Shown: positions 36,669 through 44,768 of the stretch, one piece after another
How positions within the stretch are numbered: position 1 is the stretch's first letter
Layout: each line of letters begins with the position of its first letter
Assembly (NCBI RefSeq): GCF_017299535.1
Contig: NZ_CP071238.1
Span: 2,418,001-2,482,000, forward strand
Direction: 5' to 3'
Length of the DNA: 64,000 bases
DNA from: Serratia marcescens subsp. marcescens ATCC 13880
GTDB lineage: Bacteria > Pseudomonadota > Gammaproteobacteria > Enterobacterales > Enterobacteriaceae
Program-made: the position numbers and the translations under genes
The notes under the pieces: generated by a model
The model's database searches: none
Seen by the model: the letters and a program-made list of their open reading frames with translations, nothing else
Told to the model about the DNA's origin: nothing

Positions 36669-38387
36669 GTGGCGCCATCGACCAAAAAGAGCGGTAAAAC
36701 CTATTCCACAGTTCGTTTCGGCTGGATTTGCGCCGGCATGCTGGTCTGTTTTTTTCTGTTGGCGTTCAGGGTCGGCTACCTGCAACTGCTGGAACACCAG
36801 CAGTTGGCCAATCAGGCTGACCAGCGTTCGATCCGCACCCAGGTGGTGCCGACCAACCGCGCCATGATCACCGATCGCAACGATGAGGCGCTGGCGGTCA
36901 GCGTGTCGTCCAAAGACATCGTGCTGGATCCGAAGCATATTCTCGATACCCAGACCGATACCGGCAACGAACGCTGGCAGAGCATGGCCAACGTGCTGAA
37001 GATCCCGCTGGTGGACATCCAGCATCTGATCCAGAGCAACGCGCACAAACGTTTTGTCTACCTGGCGCGTAAGGTGGAGGACGACAACGCCGCCTACATC
37101 AGCAAACTGCACCTGACCGGCGTCAGCGCCGAGCAGGATTTCAGCCGCTTTTATCCGATGGGCCAGGATGCCGCCGGGCTGATCGGCATCGTCGGCCAGG
37201 ACAATCAGGGGCTGGAGGGCATCGAGCTGGGGTTCAACCCGCTGTTGCAGGGAAAAAACGGCCTGCGGGTCTATCAGAAGGATGGCAGCGGCGCGGTGAT
37301 CGGCGTGCTCAAAAGCGTGGATCCGGTGCCGCCGCCGAACGTGACGCTCAGCATCGACAAATTTATCCAGTACGTGCTCTATGCGCAGATCCGCGACGGC
37401 GTGGTGGCTAACCAGGCCGACTCCGGCTGTGCGGTGCTGGTCAAGATCGACACCGGCGAAATCCTCGGCATGGCCAGCTATCCGTCGTTCAACCCGAACA
37501 ACTATGGCAGCACGCCGGCGAAAGATATCCGCAACGTGTGCAGCAGCGACAGCTTCGAACCGGGTTCGACGGTGAAACCGGTGGTGGTGATGGTGGGGTT
37601 GGAACATAAGCTGATCCGGCCGGATACCGTGCTGGACACCACGCCGTATCGGGTGAACGGTCACCTGATCAAAGACGTCGGCCACTGGTCGAAACTGACC
37701 ATCACCGGCGTGCTGCAAAAATCGAGCGACATCGCGGTATCGCATATTGCGCTGGCGCTGCCGGCCACGGTGCTGCCGGCGGTCTACCGCAGCTTTGGCC
37801 TGGGGCGGCCGACCGAGCTTGGCATCGGCAACGAGAGCAGCGGCTATCTGCCGCAGCACCGTGAACGCTGGGCCGATATCGAACGCGCTACCTTCTCCTT
37901 CGGCTATGGGCTGCGCGTGACGCCGCTGCAGATGGCGCGCGAATATGCCGCTATCGGTTCCTTCGGCATTTATCGGCCGCTGTCGATCACCAAGGTGACG
38001 CCGCCGGTAATGGGGCAACGTATTCTGCCGGCGGATACGGTACGATCCGTGGTGCATATGATGGAGAGCGACGCCTTGCCGGGCGGCAGCGGGGTGAGCG
38101 CCGCGGTGCCGGGCTATCGGCTGGCGATCAAAACCGGTACCGCCGAGAAAATGGGCCCCAGCGGCAAATACGACGGCGGCTACATCAACTACACCGCCGG
38201 CGTGGCGCCGGCCAGCGATCCGCAGGTGGCGCTGGTGGTGATGGTCAACAACCCGAAAGCCGGCAAGCACTTCGGCGGTTCGGTGGCTGGGCCGGTGTTC
38301 GGCAAGATCATGGCCCAGGTGCTGGAGCACATGAATTTTCTGCCGGACGCCCAGCCGCTTAACGTGGTGTCGTCGGTCAAGGGGTAA
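36669..38387 (+). CDS. Second PBP3-type transpeptidase (FtsI paralogue) with SSD motif
   Basis: Class B penicillin-binding protein of the divisome type: membrane helix about 16-36, pedestal domain, then transpeptidase with Ser300-Thr-Val-Lys303, Ser352-Ser-Asp354 and Lys488-Thr-Gly-Thr491. E. coli FtsI has SSN at the second motif; here the Asn is Asp. Long stretches match FtsI ('ERATFSFGYGL', 'TVKPVVVM', 'YTAGVAPAS'). It is not in a dcw cluster, so it is a second copy. The start is GTG, chosen because the N-terminal basic/helix layout begins there. With the preceding PBP2-like gene it recalls the alternative PBP2/PBP3 enzymes of Salmonella. 572 residues. Confidence 0.92.
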   Translation: MAPSTKKSGKTYSTVRFGWICAGMLVCFFLLAFRVGYLQLLEHQQLANQADQRSIRTQVVPTNRAMITDRNDEALAVSVSSKDIVLDPKHILDTQTDTGNERWQSMANVLKIPLVDIQHLIQSNAHKRFVYLARKVEDDNAAYISKLHLTGVSAEQDFSRFYPMGQDAAGLIGIVGQDNQGLEGIELGFNPLLQGKNGLRVYQKDGSGAVIGVLKSVDPVPPPNVTLSIDKFIQYVLYAQIRDGVVANQADSGCAVLVKIDTGEILGMASYPSFNPNNYGSTPAKDIRNVCSSDSFEPGSTVKPVVVMVGLEHKLIRPDTVLDTTPYRVNGHLIKDVGHWSKLTITGVLQKSSDIAVSHIALALPATVLPAVYRSFGLGRPTELGIGNESSGYLPQHRERWADIERATFSFGYGLRVTPLQMAREYAAIGSFGIYRPLSITKVTPPVMGQRILPADTVRSVVHMMESDALPGGSGVSAAVPGYRLAIKTGTAEKMGPSGKYDGGYINYTAGVAPASDPQVALVVMVNNPKAGKHFGGSVAGPVFGKIMAQVLEHMNFLPDAQPLNVVSSVKG

Positions 38388-38393
38388 GGGGGA

Positions 38394-38792
38394 TTAGCGC
38401 GATTCCAGCAGGCGCTTCAGCGCCTGCAGATCGGCGTTCACCAGCCCGACGTCGCGGGCGAACAGCGCGTCGTCCATCTCCGGCTGGCGGAACAGGGTGA
38501 AGATCACCTCGGTGCCGCGCCGGTTGGCGAGCGCGCGCAGCGGCACGTAGACCACGCCGCCGTCCGGTAGCGTCACCCAATGATCCAGCACGCCGAAGGC
38601 ATTCGGCGCGCTGAAGCGAATGCGGATCGGCCCTTGTGGGGTGTTTGCCACCCAATCTTCCCCTTCCCGCCGTAAGCTGTTGGCTAACCCCCTGGCCCAC
38701 AACGGGAAGTTTTCCGGGCGGCTGAGAAAGGCGTACACCTCGTCACAGGGGCGGTTGATGGCGACATGCAGCGTTTGCGCGCTCAGCATCAT
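38394..38792 (-). CDS. SRPBCC-superfamily protein
   Basis: 132-residue cytoplasmic protein of the START/SRPBCC (polyketide cyclase-like) fold: 'LHVAINRPCDEVYAFLSRPENFPLWARGLANSL' is the usual N-terminal beta-alpha-alpha signature, and 'ALFARDVGLVNADLQALKRLLES' forms the long C-terminal helix over the ligand cavity. The ligand is unknown. The start follows GGAGAAATC. It converges with the PBP3-like gene, six bases between stops. Confidence 0.82.
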   Translation of the reverse strand: MMLSAQTLHVAINRPCDEVYAFLSRPENFPLWARGLANSLRREGEDWVANTPQGPIRIRFSAPNAFGVLDHWVTLPDGGVVYVPLRALANRRGTEVIFTLFRQPEMDDALFARDVGLVNADLQALKRLLESR

Positions 38793-38838
38793 GATTTCTC
38801 CGGTTGACGGCGATACTTCAGTGTAGATCCCGCCGCGC

Positions 38839-40077
38839 TCAGAAGTAGTAACCGATGTTTACGTTGGTGCGAAAATACCATTTATTGCTGCCGGAGGACT
38901 GGGTGCCGGTCCAGCCGGTGGCGTTTTCCACGCCGCCCCACGGGTTGGCGTTCTGCGCCCAGGTCAGATCCACCCACAGCATCACCGGCATGGCGAACAC
39001 CTGCACCCCGAGCGTATTCATTTTGGAGTCGGAACCGCCGTGCTTATCCTTCCAGAGCACGCTGTAGTCGTTGTAGAAGCGCAGCTTTTTCACCGGCCCC
39101 CAGGGTACGTCGACGTCGCGCGCCAGGTTGATGGCGGCGGTGGTGGCCTGCGACGGGATCAGATAGGCCGGCGTCAGGCCGTTGCCGCCCATCAGGATCA
39201 CCGAATTGTTGGCCCCGGCCGGGCCTTTGGCGTCGTAACCGTAGCGGATCAGCTGGCCGGACAGATGCCAGGGATCGTTATTCACCAGCGTATGCAGGCC
39301 CGCCGCCCAGAAGCTGCCGTTATCGCCGGTCGCCTGGTTGTAGAGCCGCGAGGCCGCCAGCGAACCGCCGAGCTCATTGTCCCAGCCGCCCTGGTGGAAA
39401 GTGCGCCTCAGCCGCAGGTTTATCTGATCGCGTTTTTCGTTGCGCTGCAGGTGCTGTGACGCATAGTTGGTGTTTTTCAGATCGTCGTAGCTGGCGACGT
39501 CGGGGGCGTAACGCACGCCGGTTGGCATCATGCGCGGGTAGTAGGCGGCGTCGAAGGCCCAATCGTCATACTGATATTGGTATTTGGCGCCGAGTCCGGT
39601 GTTGACGCCAAAGCCGAGGTAAAACGGAATGCCGTACGACCAGCCGAACTGCGGGTAGGGCATCAGGCCGAACGGTTTGAACGGCGCGCCCAGTTGCACG
39701 GTGGAGCGCTCAGACAGGCGGTAGCCGATATAGGCGCGGTCGATGGCGTATTTGCGCCGATCCTGAAACCAGAATCCGCTATCGAAAAACGCGTCGTTGA
39801 CCTGGCCGGCGGTATCAATGCGAAAGGCGTCAAAGCGTAAATGCGGAGGATTTCGATAATTGCTGCTGCGCCAGTCTTCATAGCGATAATTGGCGCGCAG
39901 CGCGCCGCCGATATCAATATTCTTTTTATTATCCTCGCTTTGCCAATGAATATGCGGAAATGCCGGGCGGCTTTTTTTTACCGGCGCCATGGTGGCAGCG
40001 GCGTCGCTGGGCAATGCGACGGCGGTCGCGTAACTCACGGGTGAAACAAGAAAAAAACAAAGCGTGATCTTGCGCAT
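38839..40077 (-). CDS. Outer-membrane beta-barrel porin-like protein
   Basis: 412-residue protein with a signal peptide (residues 1-20, 'KITLCFFLVSPVSYATAVA') and a mature chain of alternating amphipathic strands rich in Tyr/Trp, ending in the outer-membrane C-terminal signature '...NVNIGYYF' (terminal Phe). Segments such as 'NIDIGGALRANYRYEDW' and 'VQLGAPFKPFGLMPYPQFGWSYGIPFYLG' fit porin-O/P-like barrels. The substrate cannot be read, and I recognise no specific family name. The long AT-rich upstream region carries a perfect 14-base inverted repeat and separates it from a divergent chemoreceptor gene. Confidence 0.8.
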   Translation of the reverse strand: MRKITLCFFLVSPVSYATAVALPSDAAATMAPVKKSRPAFPHIHWQSEDNKKNIDIGGALRANYRYEDWRSSNYRNPPHLRFDAFRIDTAGQVNDAFFDSGFWFQDRRKYAIDRAYIGYRLSERSTVQLGAPFKPFGLMPYPQFGWSYGIPFYLGFGVNTGLGAKYQYQYDDWAFDAAYYPRMMPTGVRYAPDVASYDDLKNTNYASQHLQRNEKRDQINLRLRRTFHQGGWDNELGGSLAASRLYNQATGDNGSFWAAGLHTLVNNDPWHLSGQLIRYGYDAKGPAGANNSVILMGGNGLTPAYLIPSQATTAAINLARDVDVPWGPVKKLRFYNDYSVLWKDKHGGSDSKMNTLGVQVFAMPVMLWVDLTWAQNANPWGGVENATGWTGTQSSGSNKWYFRTNVNIGYYF

Positions 40078-40415
40078 GCCTGGCCCCTGGTGAAAGTAGA
40101 CGGTTTATTAAGGCGAGCGAATTTCACCTGTGAATAGGGTGATTTTGCTCATCAGTTTTATATTTGAGACGATTTTATATGTGCGTTTCATATATTAAAT
40201 TCGCCGTCGATTAATATATGAAACTTTGTTTCTTGTTTAATGGAAAAACTATAAATCCGGTATTAAACAAGTCAAGAAATAAAAATGAGCCTTGACGAGA
40301 AATTCCGATTATTGGGTCGCCCTGGTTGGCGGTGGGCGACACAAAGCAAGCTGAAATAGTGGTGTCATCAATGCCCGTTAGACTCGCGGCATCCTGGTAT
40401 CACTGACTAAAAATC
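40078..40415. other. AT-rich divergent promoter region between porin-like gene and chemoreceptor
   Basis: 338 bases without a gene, markedly AT-rich. It contains the inverted repeat at 40185-40224 and should hold both promoters. I did not find a convincing sigma-28 (FliA) promoter for the chemoreceptor. Confidence 0.5.
40185..40224. repeat. Perfect 14-base inverted repeat in the porin/chemoreceptor control region
   Basis: GTTTCATATATTAA (40185-40198) and its exact complement TTAATATATGAAAC (40211-40224) are separated by 12 bases (ATTCGCCGTCGA). The centres are 26 bases apart, between two and three helical turns. A two-site operator or a cruciform is possible. Confidence 0.8.
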
Positions 40416-42041
40416 ATGAACATAAAACTGACACTTGGCCGCCGGGCAAAACCTGCGGCAGCGCTGCCGCACGCATTTGGCATCGGCAAGAGCATGGGCT
40501 TATTAGGCGGCGTAATTTGCGTTATTGCGCTATTTTCTCTGCTGCAATTGTTTTCCACCGTATTTATTTCCAATATTCTGCGCGACGCCAAGGTTAACCT
40601 GGTGACGGGCGACGGGTTGCATCGCCAGCAGGCGACAATGGATCGCGCCAGACTGTCGCTGCTGACGGCCAGCGACAGCCTGAACCGCGCGGGCATCTAT
40701 TATCTGCAGGACAAAGTCACCGGCTCCGACGGCAGTTGGCATAGCCTGCTGGATGAATCGTTGGCGGCGTTGGCGGCTTCAAAGCAGGCCTTTGCCCGGT
40801 TCGAGCGCTTGAGCGCGGCTGCGCCCGAAGCGACGGGCGCCCTGAAAGACAGTTATCGCCTGTTCTATGACGGCCTGAAGGAACAGGCGCAAGGGTTGCA
40901 AAACAGCGCCAGCATCGATGCGTTTTTCGCCGTGCCGATCCAGGCGTTTCAGGCGGATTTCAACGAAAAGTACCTCGCGTATCAGGCGCTGAACGAACAG
41001 CGTGGCGATGACGTCAACGTGCGGCAATTGGCGGCGCTGGAGCAGGCCAAAACCTTTGCGCTTGGCGCATTGGCCGCGCTGGCGCTGATCGCCGTGGGGG
41101 TGTGGTTCGGCGTCGCTCGCTGGGTGATAGCACCGCTGCAGCGGGCAATTGTCCACCTCAACGTGCTGGCCGCCGGCGATCTTTCGCGGCCGCTGCCGCC
41201 TGAGCGGGCGTTGAACCGCGAGATGCGTCAGCTGCAGACCAGCATTGGCCATATGCAAAGCGGCTTGCAGCGCCTGGTAAGCGAGGTGCGCGATGCGGCG
41301 AGCGGGATCCTGAACGGCGTCGAGCGGCTGGCGGGCGGCAATCGACAGTTGACGGCGCAGTCGGCGAAGCAGGACGGGGAATTGCAGTTGGCGACCGAGC
41401 ACGTGCAGCAGCTGGCGGCGCGGGTGGAAGAAAACGGCCAATACGCCCAGCAGGCCAGCCAACGAACCGAATTGGCCCGGCAGTGCGCCGGCGCCGGTGA
41501 GCAGATGATGCAAACCGTCAACGTTTCGATGCACGGGATCGTCAACCAATCGGCCGAGATGCGCGGCATTGTCGCGCTGATCGACAGCGTGGCGTTCCAG
41601 ACCCATATTCTGGCGCTGAATGCGGCGATCGAGGCCGCGCATGCCGGCGTTCACGGCCGCGGCTTTGCCATCGTAGCCAAAGAGGTGGGCCTGCTGGCGC
41701 AAAAAAGCAGCCATTCGACGCGCGATATCCAACAGTTGATCAACCGTTCGCTGCTGCAAATCGATCAAGGATCGCAGGCGGTCGAACTTCTGACGGGCAA
41801 TCTGCGCCAGATTATCGATCTGGTGAACAAATGCAGCGCGCTGATGGGGGAAATCTCGTTGGCGTCGTTCAATCAAGGGGAGAGCATTCAGGCCGTGACG
41901 GCGCGCATTGCGACGCTGAATCAGGTGGCGCAGCAAACCGGCGACGTGGTGAGCGCGGTGACCGAGGCTTCGCAGTCGCTGCAGGGCGAATCGGAACGCT
42001 TGGAAAAAGCGATGGCGCGTTTCAGGCTGCCTGTGCAATAA
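40416..42041 (+). CDS. Methyl-accepting chemotaxis protein with diverged signalling tip
   Basis: Membrane chemoreceptor: first helix about 28-54, periplasmic four-helix Tar-type sensor (about 55-210), second helix about 212-232, HAMP domain, then the cytoplasmic coiled-coil. The tip (about 389-430) reads 'IDSVAFQTHILALNAAIEAAHAGVHGRGFAIVAKEV'-like, split here into recognised parts. Against Tsr, positions equivalent to Asn376, Arg388, Glu391 and Gln392 are His, His, Val and His; several lie at trimer or CheA/CheW contacts. No C-terminal CheR-tethering pentapeptide. 541 residues. It is divergent from the porin-like gene; the ligand is unknown. Confidence 0.9.
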   Translation: MNIKLTLGRRAKPAAALPHAFGIGKSMGLLGGVICVIALFSLLQLFSTVFISNILRDAKVNLVTGDGLHRQQATMDRARLSLLTASDSLNRAGIYYLQDKVTGSDGSWHSLLDESLAALAASKQAFARFERLSAAAPEATGALKDSYRLFYDGLKEQAQGLQNSASIDAFFAVPIQAFQADFNEKYLAYQALNEQRGDDVNVRQLAALEQAKTFALGALAALALIAVGVWFGVARWVIAPLQRAIVHLNVLAAGDLSRPLPPERALNREMRQLQTSIGHMQSGLQRLVSEVRDAASGILNGVERLAGGNRQLTAQSAKQDGELQLATEHVQQLAARVEENGQYAQQASQRTELARQCAGAGEQMMQTVNVSMHGIVNQSAEMRGIVALIDSVAFQTHILALNAAIEAAHAGVHGRGFAIVAKEVGLLAQKSSHSTRDIQQLINRSLLQIDQGSQAVELLTGNLRQIIDLVNKCSALMGEISLASFNQGESIQAVTARIATLNQVAQQTGDVVSAVTEASQSLQGESERLEKAMARFRLPVQ

Positions 42042-42126
42042 ATAACCCTGGCGCGGGTTAATGAATAATAAAGCTGCGCTTAATGTTATTCATTATTTCC
42101 CCGCGCTGAGGGACGTTATTTCGATA

Positions 42127-42171
42127 AATAAAAACAGGCCGGCGCTTGTGGATTAAAAAAGCGCCGGCCTG
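42127..42171 (-). terminator. Intrinsic terminator of the OsmB-like gene
   Basis: Perfect 11-base stem CAGGCCGGCGC / GCGCCGGCCTG (42135-42145 with 42161-42171), followed on the minus strand by TTTTTATT. It lies 24 bases after the lipoprotein stop and can also face the chemoreceptor gene. Confidence 0.9.
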
Positions 42172-42195
42172 CAGAGAATTATTTTAACGGGAGGA

Positions 42196-42408
42196 TTAAC
42201 GGCTGGTCTGGTGGCCGATAATGCCGCCCAGCGCTGCGCCGCCGAGGGTGCCCAGCGTGCTGCCGTCGGTCAGCACAGCGCCGCCGACCGCGCCGACGCC
42301 CGCGCCGATCGCCGTGTTGCGATCGCGATTGGACATATGCCCACATGCGGTAACGGAAAGCGTCGCCATCACCACCACCAACACACCTGCGGCACGTTTA
42401 ATATTCAT
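42196..42408 (-). CDS. OsmB-like glycine-zipper lipoprotein
   Basis: 70-residue lipoprotein: signal peptide with lipobox 'SVTAC' (Cys22), then a glycine-zipper region 'AIGAGVGAVGGAVLTDGSTLGTLGGAALGGIIG' that forms two short membrane-active helices. The size and layout are those of E. coli OsmB, an osmotically and stress-induced outer-membrane lipoprotein. The start follows AGGAAC. It ends in a strong terminator. Stress induction is inferred from the family, not from the promoter. Confidence 0.8.
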   Translation of the reverse strand: MNIKRAAGVLVVVMATLSVTACGHMSNRDRNTAIGAGVGAVGGAVLTDGSTLGTLGGAALGGIIGHQTSR

Positions 42409-42638
42409 AATGAGTTCCTGGTAAATTGGCTGATTAATGGATTAAAAATAATCCGATTAACCCGCCGGTAGAAGTTGGGATGAATGTATTCCTCAGAAAG
42501 AAAATCGAACAGGTAAAAATTCTTAATTTTGCGGCGGTGAAAAGCGATTGCTCGCCGAATGTGCGGCCGCCGACAAAACCGCTGGTCTATACTGGGAAGA
42601 CGCCTCGCGGGGGCGGGGCACACACTCTGGAGGCCGCC

Positions 42639-43034
42639 ATGTCCGATCTCGTTTCCGCATCCGGCAAACCGGTGAAAATCCCCGGCCCGGATCACCCGAT
42701 CACCTTGACCCGTCATCCGACGCGAGTCGTGGTGCGTGCTGCCGGGAAAATCCTGGCCGACAGTCGTAATGCGCTCATCCTGCAGGAAGCCACCTATCCG
42801 CCGGTGTTTTACTTTCCGCGTGAGGACGTGAATATGGCGCTGTTGCAGAAAAACGAGCACGTCAGCTACTGCCCGTATAAGGGCGACTGCAGTTATTTCA
42901 CCTTCGCGCTGAACGGCGAGCAGGGGGCCAATACGGCCTGGAGCTATGAAATGCCTTACAACGCCGTGGTGGCGATCAAGGATAATCTGGCATTTTATCC
43001 CGATAAAGTGACAGAAATCAGTACTGAAGCCTGA
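42639..43034 (+). CDS. DUF427 domain protein
   Basis: 131-residue cytoplasmic protein of the DUF427 family, whose core is 'RVVVRAAGKILADSRNALILQEATYPPVFYFPREDVNM', 'YCPYKGDCSYFTF' and a closing 'IKDNLAFYPDKV'. The biochemical role is unknown; members occur singly in many bacteria. The start at ATG 42639 follows CTGGAGG at ideal spacing; an in-frame ATG 159 bases earlier is rejected since the extra part is not family-like. No operon partner is evident. Confidence 0.85.
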   Translation: MSDLVSASGKPVKIPGPDHPITLTRHPTRVVVRAAGKILADSRNALILQEATYPPVFYFPREDVNMALLQKNEHVSYCPYKGDCSYFTFALNGEQGANTAWSYEMPYNAVVAIKDNLAFYPDKVTEISTEA

Positions 43035-43165
43035 CCAGCCGCCGCCGTCGGGCGGGGGCAGGTTGACATTCCGCTTATCCCTACTCATTATGTGTATTAC
43101 TGGAGACTGATACGCTTTCCTTATGTTTTAATCCGACATAAACGAAACTCTGAGCAGGTGCCAAG

Positions 43166-43636
43166 GTGTCTACCTCTACGCGATTTGCCGTTGCCATCCA
43201 TATTCTGACCAACATCACGCTGTGTCGTGGCCAGACGGTGCGTTCCGAAGATATCGCGCGCAGCGTCAACACAAACCCGACGGTGGTGCGGCGGATCCTC
43301 GGCGCGCTGGCGGAGGCCGGGCTGACCTATTCGCAGATGGGGCAAGGCGGCGGGGCGCTGCTGGCGCGGCCGGCAGAAGCGATCTCGCTGCTGGACGTGT
43401 ATCGCGCGGTGGAGGATCAACCTTATTTCATGCTGCACCGCGCCCGGCCTAACGATGCGTGTTATATCGGCCACGCTATTACCCCAGTGCTGGAGCAAGA
43501 GTTTGCGCGCGTTGGTCACGCGCTGGAAGCCAGCCTGGCGCAAACCAGCATCGCCGAAATGGCCGGGCAGGTCGAGCGGCAAGCCGGCTATCCTTTCGTC
43601 CCTTGTTCATCGCAATATCAAGCGGATACGCAATAA
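43166..43636 (+). CDS. Rrf2-family transcriptional regulator (non-IscR type)
   Basis: 156-residue Rrf2-type winged-helix regulator: 'RFAVAIHILTNITL', 'VRSEDIARSVNTNPTVVRRILGALAEAGLTYSQMGQGGGALLARPAEAISLLDVYRAVED'. It lacks the close three-cysteine cluster that holds the [2Fe-2S] centre in IscR, so it resembles the YwnA type. The start is a GTG after CAAG; no better start precedes the conserved region. Target genes are not obvious; DUF427 and acrZ flank it on the same strand. Confidence 0.87.
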   Translation: MSTSTRFAVAIHILTNITLCRGQTVRSEDIARSVNTNPTVVRRILGALAEAGLTYSQMGQGGGALLARPAEAISLLDVYRAVEDQPYFMLHRARPNDACYIGHAITPVLEQEFARVGHALEASLAQTSIAEMAGQVERQAGYPFVPCSSQYQADTQ

Positions 43637-43721
43637 AAACCCACGCCAATTCCGTCTTCCCGCAGAGCATTTTTTGCATTGCGTTAATGTAATTGTGTAA
43701 GTTACATTAGCTCGCATCAAG

Positions 43722-43737
43722 TGTGATGTGGCTCACG
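43722..43737 (+). promoter_or_regulatory. Candidate CRP site upstream of acrZ
   Basis: TGTGA-TGTGGC-TCACG matches the CRP consensus at nine of ten core positions, about 95 bases before the acrZ start. Confidence 0.55.
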
Positions 43738-43829
43738 TTTTAGACTGCCTCCCCACGATAATCGATCGATTGGCCGGAAACCTTTTCTTCCGGCGCAGAT
43801 TCGCTGTGCTTATAAACCAGGAGAAAACG

Positions 43830-43967
43830 ATGTTAGAAATGATTGAAAGCTTGGCCACCGTGGTGGTCCTGGTGCCGGTAATGGTGGCCGTCTTGCTCGG
43901 CGCGATTTACGGTCTGGGTGAAGTGTTCAACGTCTTTTCCGCTATCGGCCGAAAAAATAACGGCTGA
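43830..43967 (+). CDS. acrZ: AcrZ, small AcrB-associated membrane protein
   Basis: 45-residue single-span protein that packs against AcrB in the AcrAB-TolC efflux pump and tunes its drug range. '[19 protein letters not shown]' and '[21 protein letters not shown]' align over their length with E. coli AcrZ ('MLELLKSLVFAVIMVPVVM', '[21 protein letters not shown]'), including the helix-bending proline. The start at 43830 follows CAGGAGAAAA; a longer frame upstream is not AcrZ-like. In E. coli it neighbours the molybdate genes, which are not next to it here. Confidence 0.93.
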   Translation: [45 protein letters not shown]

Positions 43968-43973
43968 ATTTGA

Positions 43974-44002
43974 ACGTCAGGGGACGCAACGCCCCCTGAC
44001 GT
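43974..44002. terminator. Hairpin between acrZ and the ABC transporter operon
   Basis: Perfect ten-base stem ACGTCAGGGG / CCCCTGACGT with a nine-base loop between the convergent acrZ and ATPase genes. T tracts are weak on both strands, so it is probably a bidirectional terminator of modest strength. Confidence 0.65.
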
Positions 44003-44006
44003 AGGG

Positions 44007-44768
44007 TTACAATACCGTCGCCAGGAAGTTGCGCGTCCTCTCATGTCCCGGCGCGTCCAGAACCTGCTGCACGCTGCCCGTTTCAACCACCTTTCCCTGA
44101 TCCATAAAGACAATCTGGTCGGCCACTTCGCGGGCGAAGCCGATTTCATGCGTGACCACCACCATCGTCATGCCCGAATGCGCCAAGTCTTTCATCACCT
44201 GCAGCACTTCGCCAACCAATTCAGGATCGAGGGCGGAAGTCGGTTCATCAAACAGCAACACCTGCGGGTTCATCGCCAGCGCGCGGGCGATGGCGACGCG
44301 TTGCTGCTGGCCGCCGGACAGTTCACGCGGCCAGGCGTTGATGCGATGTTCCAACCCGACGCGGGCGAGCAACTGCTTCGCCCGTTCCTGCGCCTCGGCT
44401 TTTTTTTCCTTTTTCACCCGCTGCGGCGCGTCGCTGACGTTTTGCAACACGGTGCGGTGCGCAAACAAGTTGAACTGCTGAAATACCATGCCGATGCTTT
44501 TACGCTGTTCGGCCACCTCGGCTTCTTTCAGCTCGTACAGATGCCGGCCTTTTTGACGATAGCCGATCAGCTGTTCGCCAACGCGAATGGTGCCGCCGTC
44601 CAGCTTTTCCAGGTGGTTGATGCAGCGCAACAGGGTGGATTTGCCGGAGCCGGAAGGGCCGAGGATCACCGTCACTGAACCCGCCGGAATGGTCAGGCTG
44701 ATGTTTTTCAACACTTCGGTGCCGGAAAAGAATTTCCGCACCCGGTTGATGTGGATGGATGCGCTCAT
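44007..44768 (-). CDS. Amino-acid-type ABC importer ATPase
   Basis: Cytoplasmic ATPase of a polar amino-acid uptake (GlnQ/TcyN/HisP-type) importer: Walker A 'GPSGSGKST', Q-loop 'VFQQFNLF', signature '[16 protein letters not shown]', Walker B '[11 protein letters not shown]' and H-loop 'VVTHE'. 253 residues. It is the last gene of a five-gene minus-strand operon; its start overlaps the permease stop by four bases. The extra segment after 'GEQLIGY' before the Q-loop is typical of the family. Substrate inferred only from context. Confidence 0.93.
   Translation of the reverse strand: MSASIHINRVRKFFSGTEVLKNISLTIPAGSVTVILGPSGSGKSTLLRCINHLEKLDGGTIRVGEQLIGYRQKGRHLYELKEAEVAEQRKSIGMVFQQFNLFAHRTVLQNVSDAPQRVKKEKKAEAQERAKQLLARVGLEHRINAWPRELSGGQQQRVAIARALAMNPQVLLFDEPTSALDPELVGEVLQVMKDLAHSGMTMVVVTHEIGFAREVADQIVFMDQGKVVETGSVQQVLDAPGHERTRNFLATVL

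Noticed and set aside
36582..38330. 582-codon minus-strand frame opposite the PBP3-like gene
   Set aside because: No family motifs, His/Arg-rich composition typical of antisense frames in high-GC genes; the plus strand has all transpeptidase motifs.
40300..40415. Sigma-28 (FliA) promoter before the chemoreceptor gene
   Set aside because: Best match had only a partial -10 and almost no -35 agreement.
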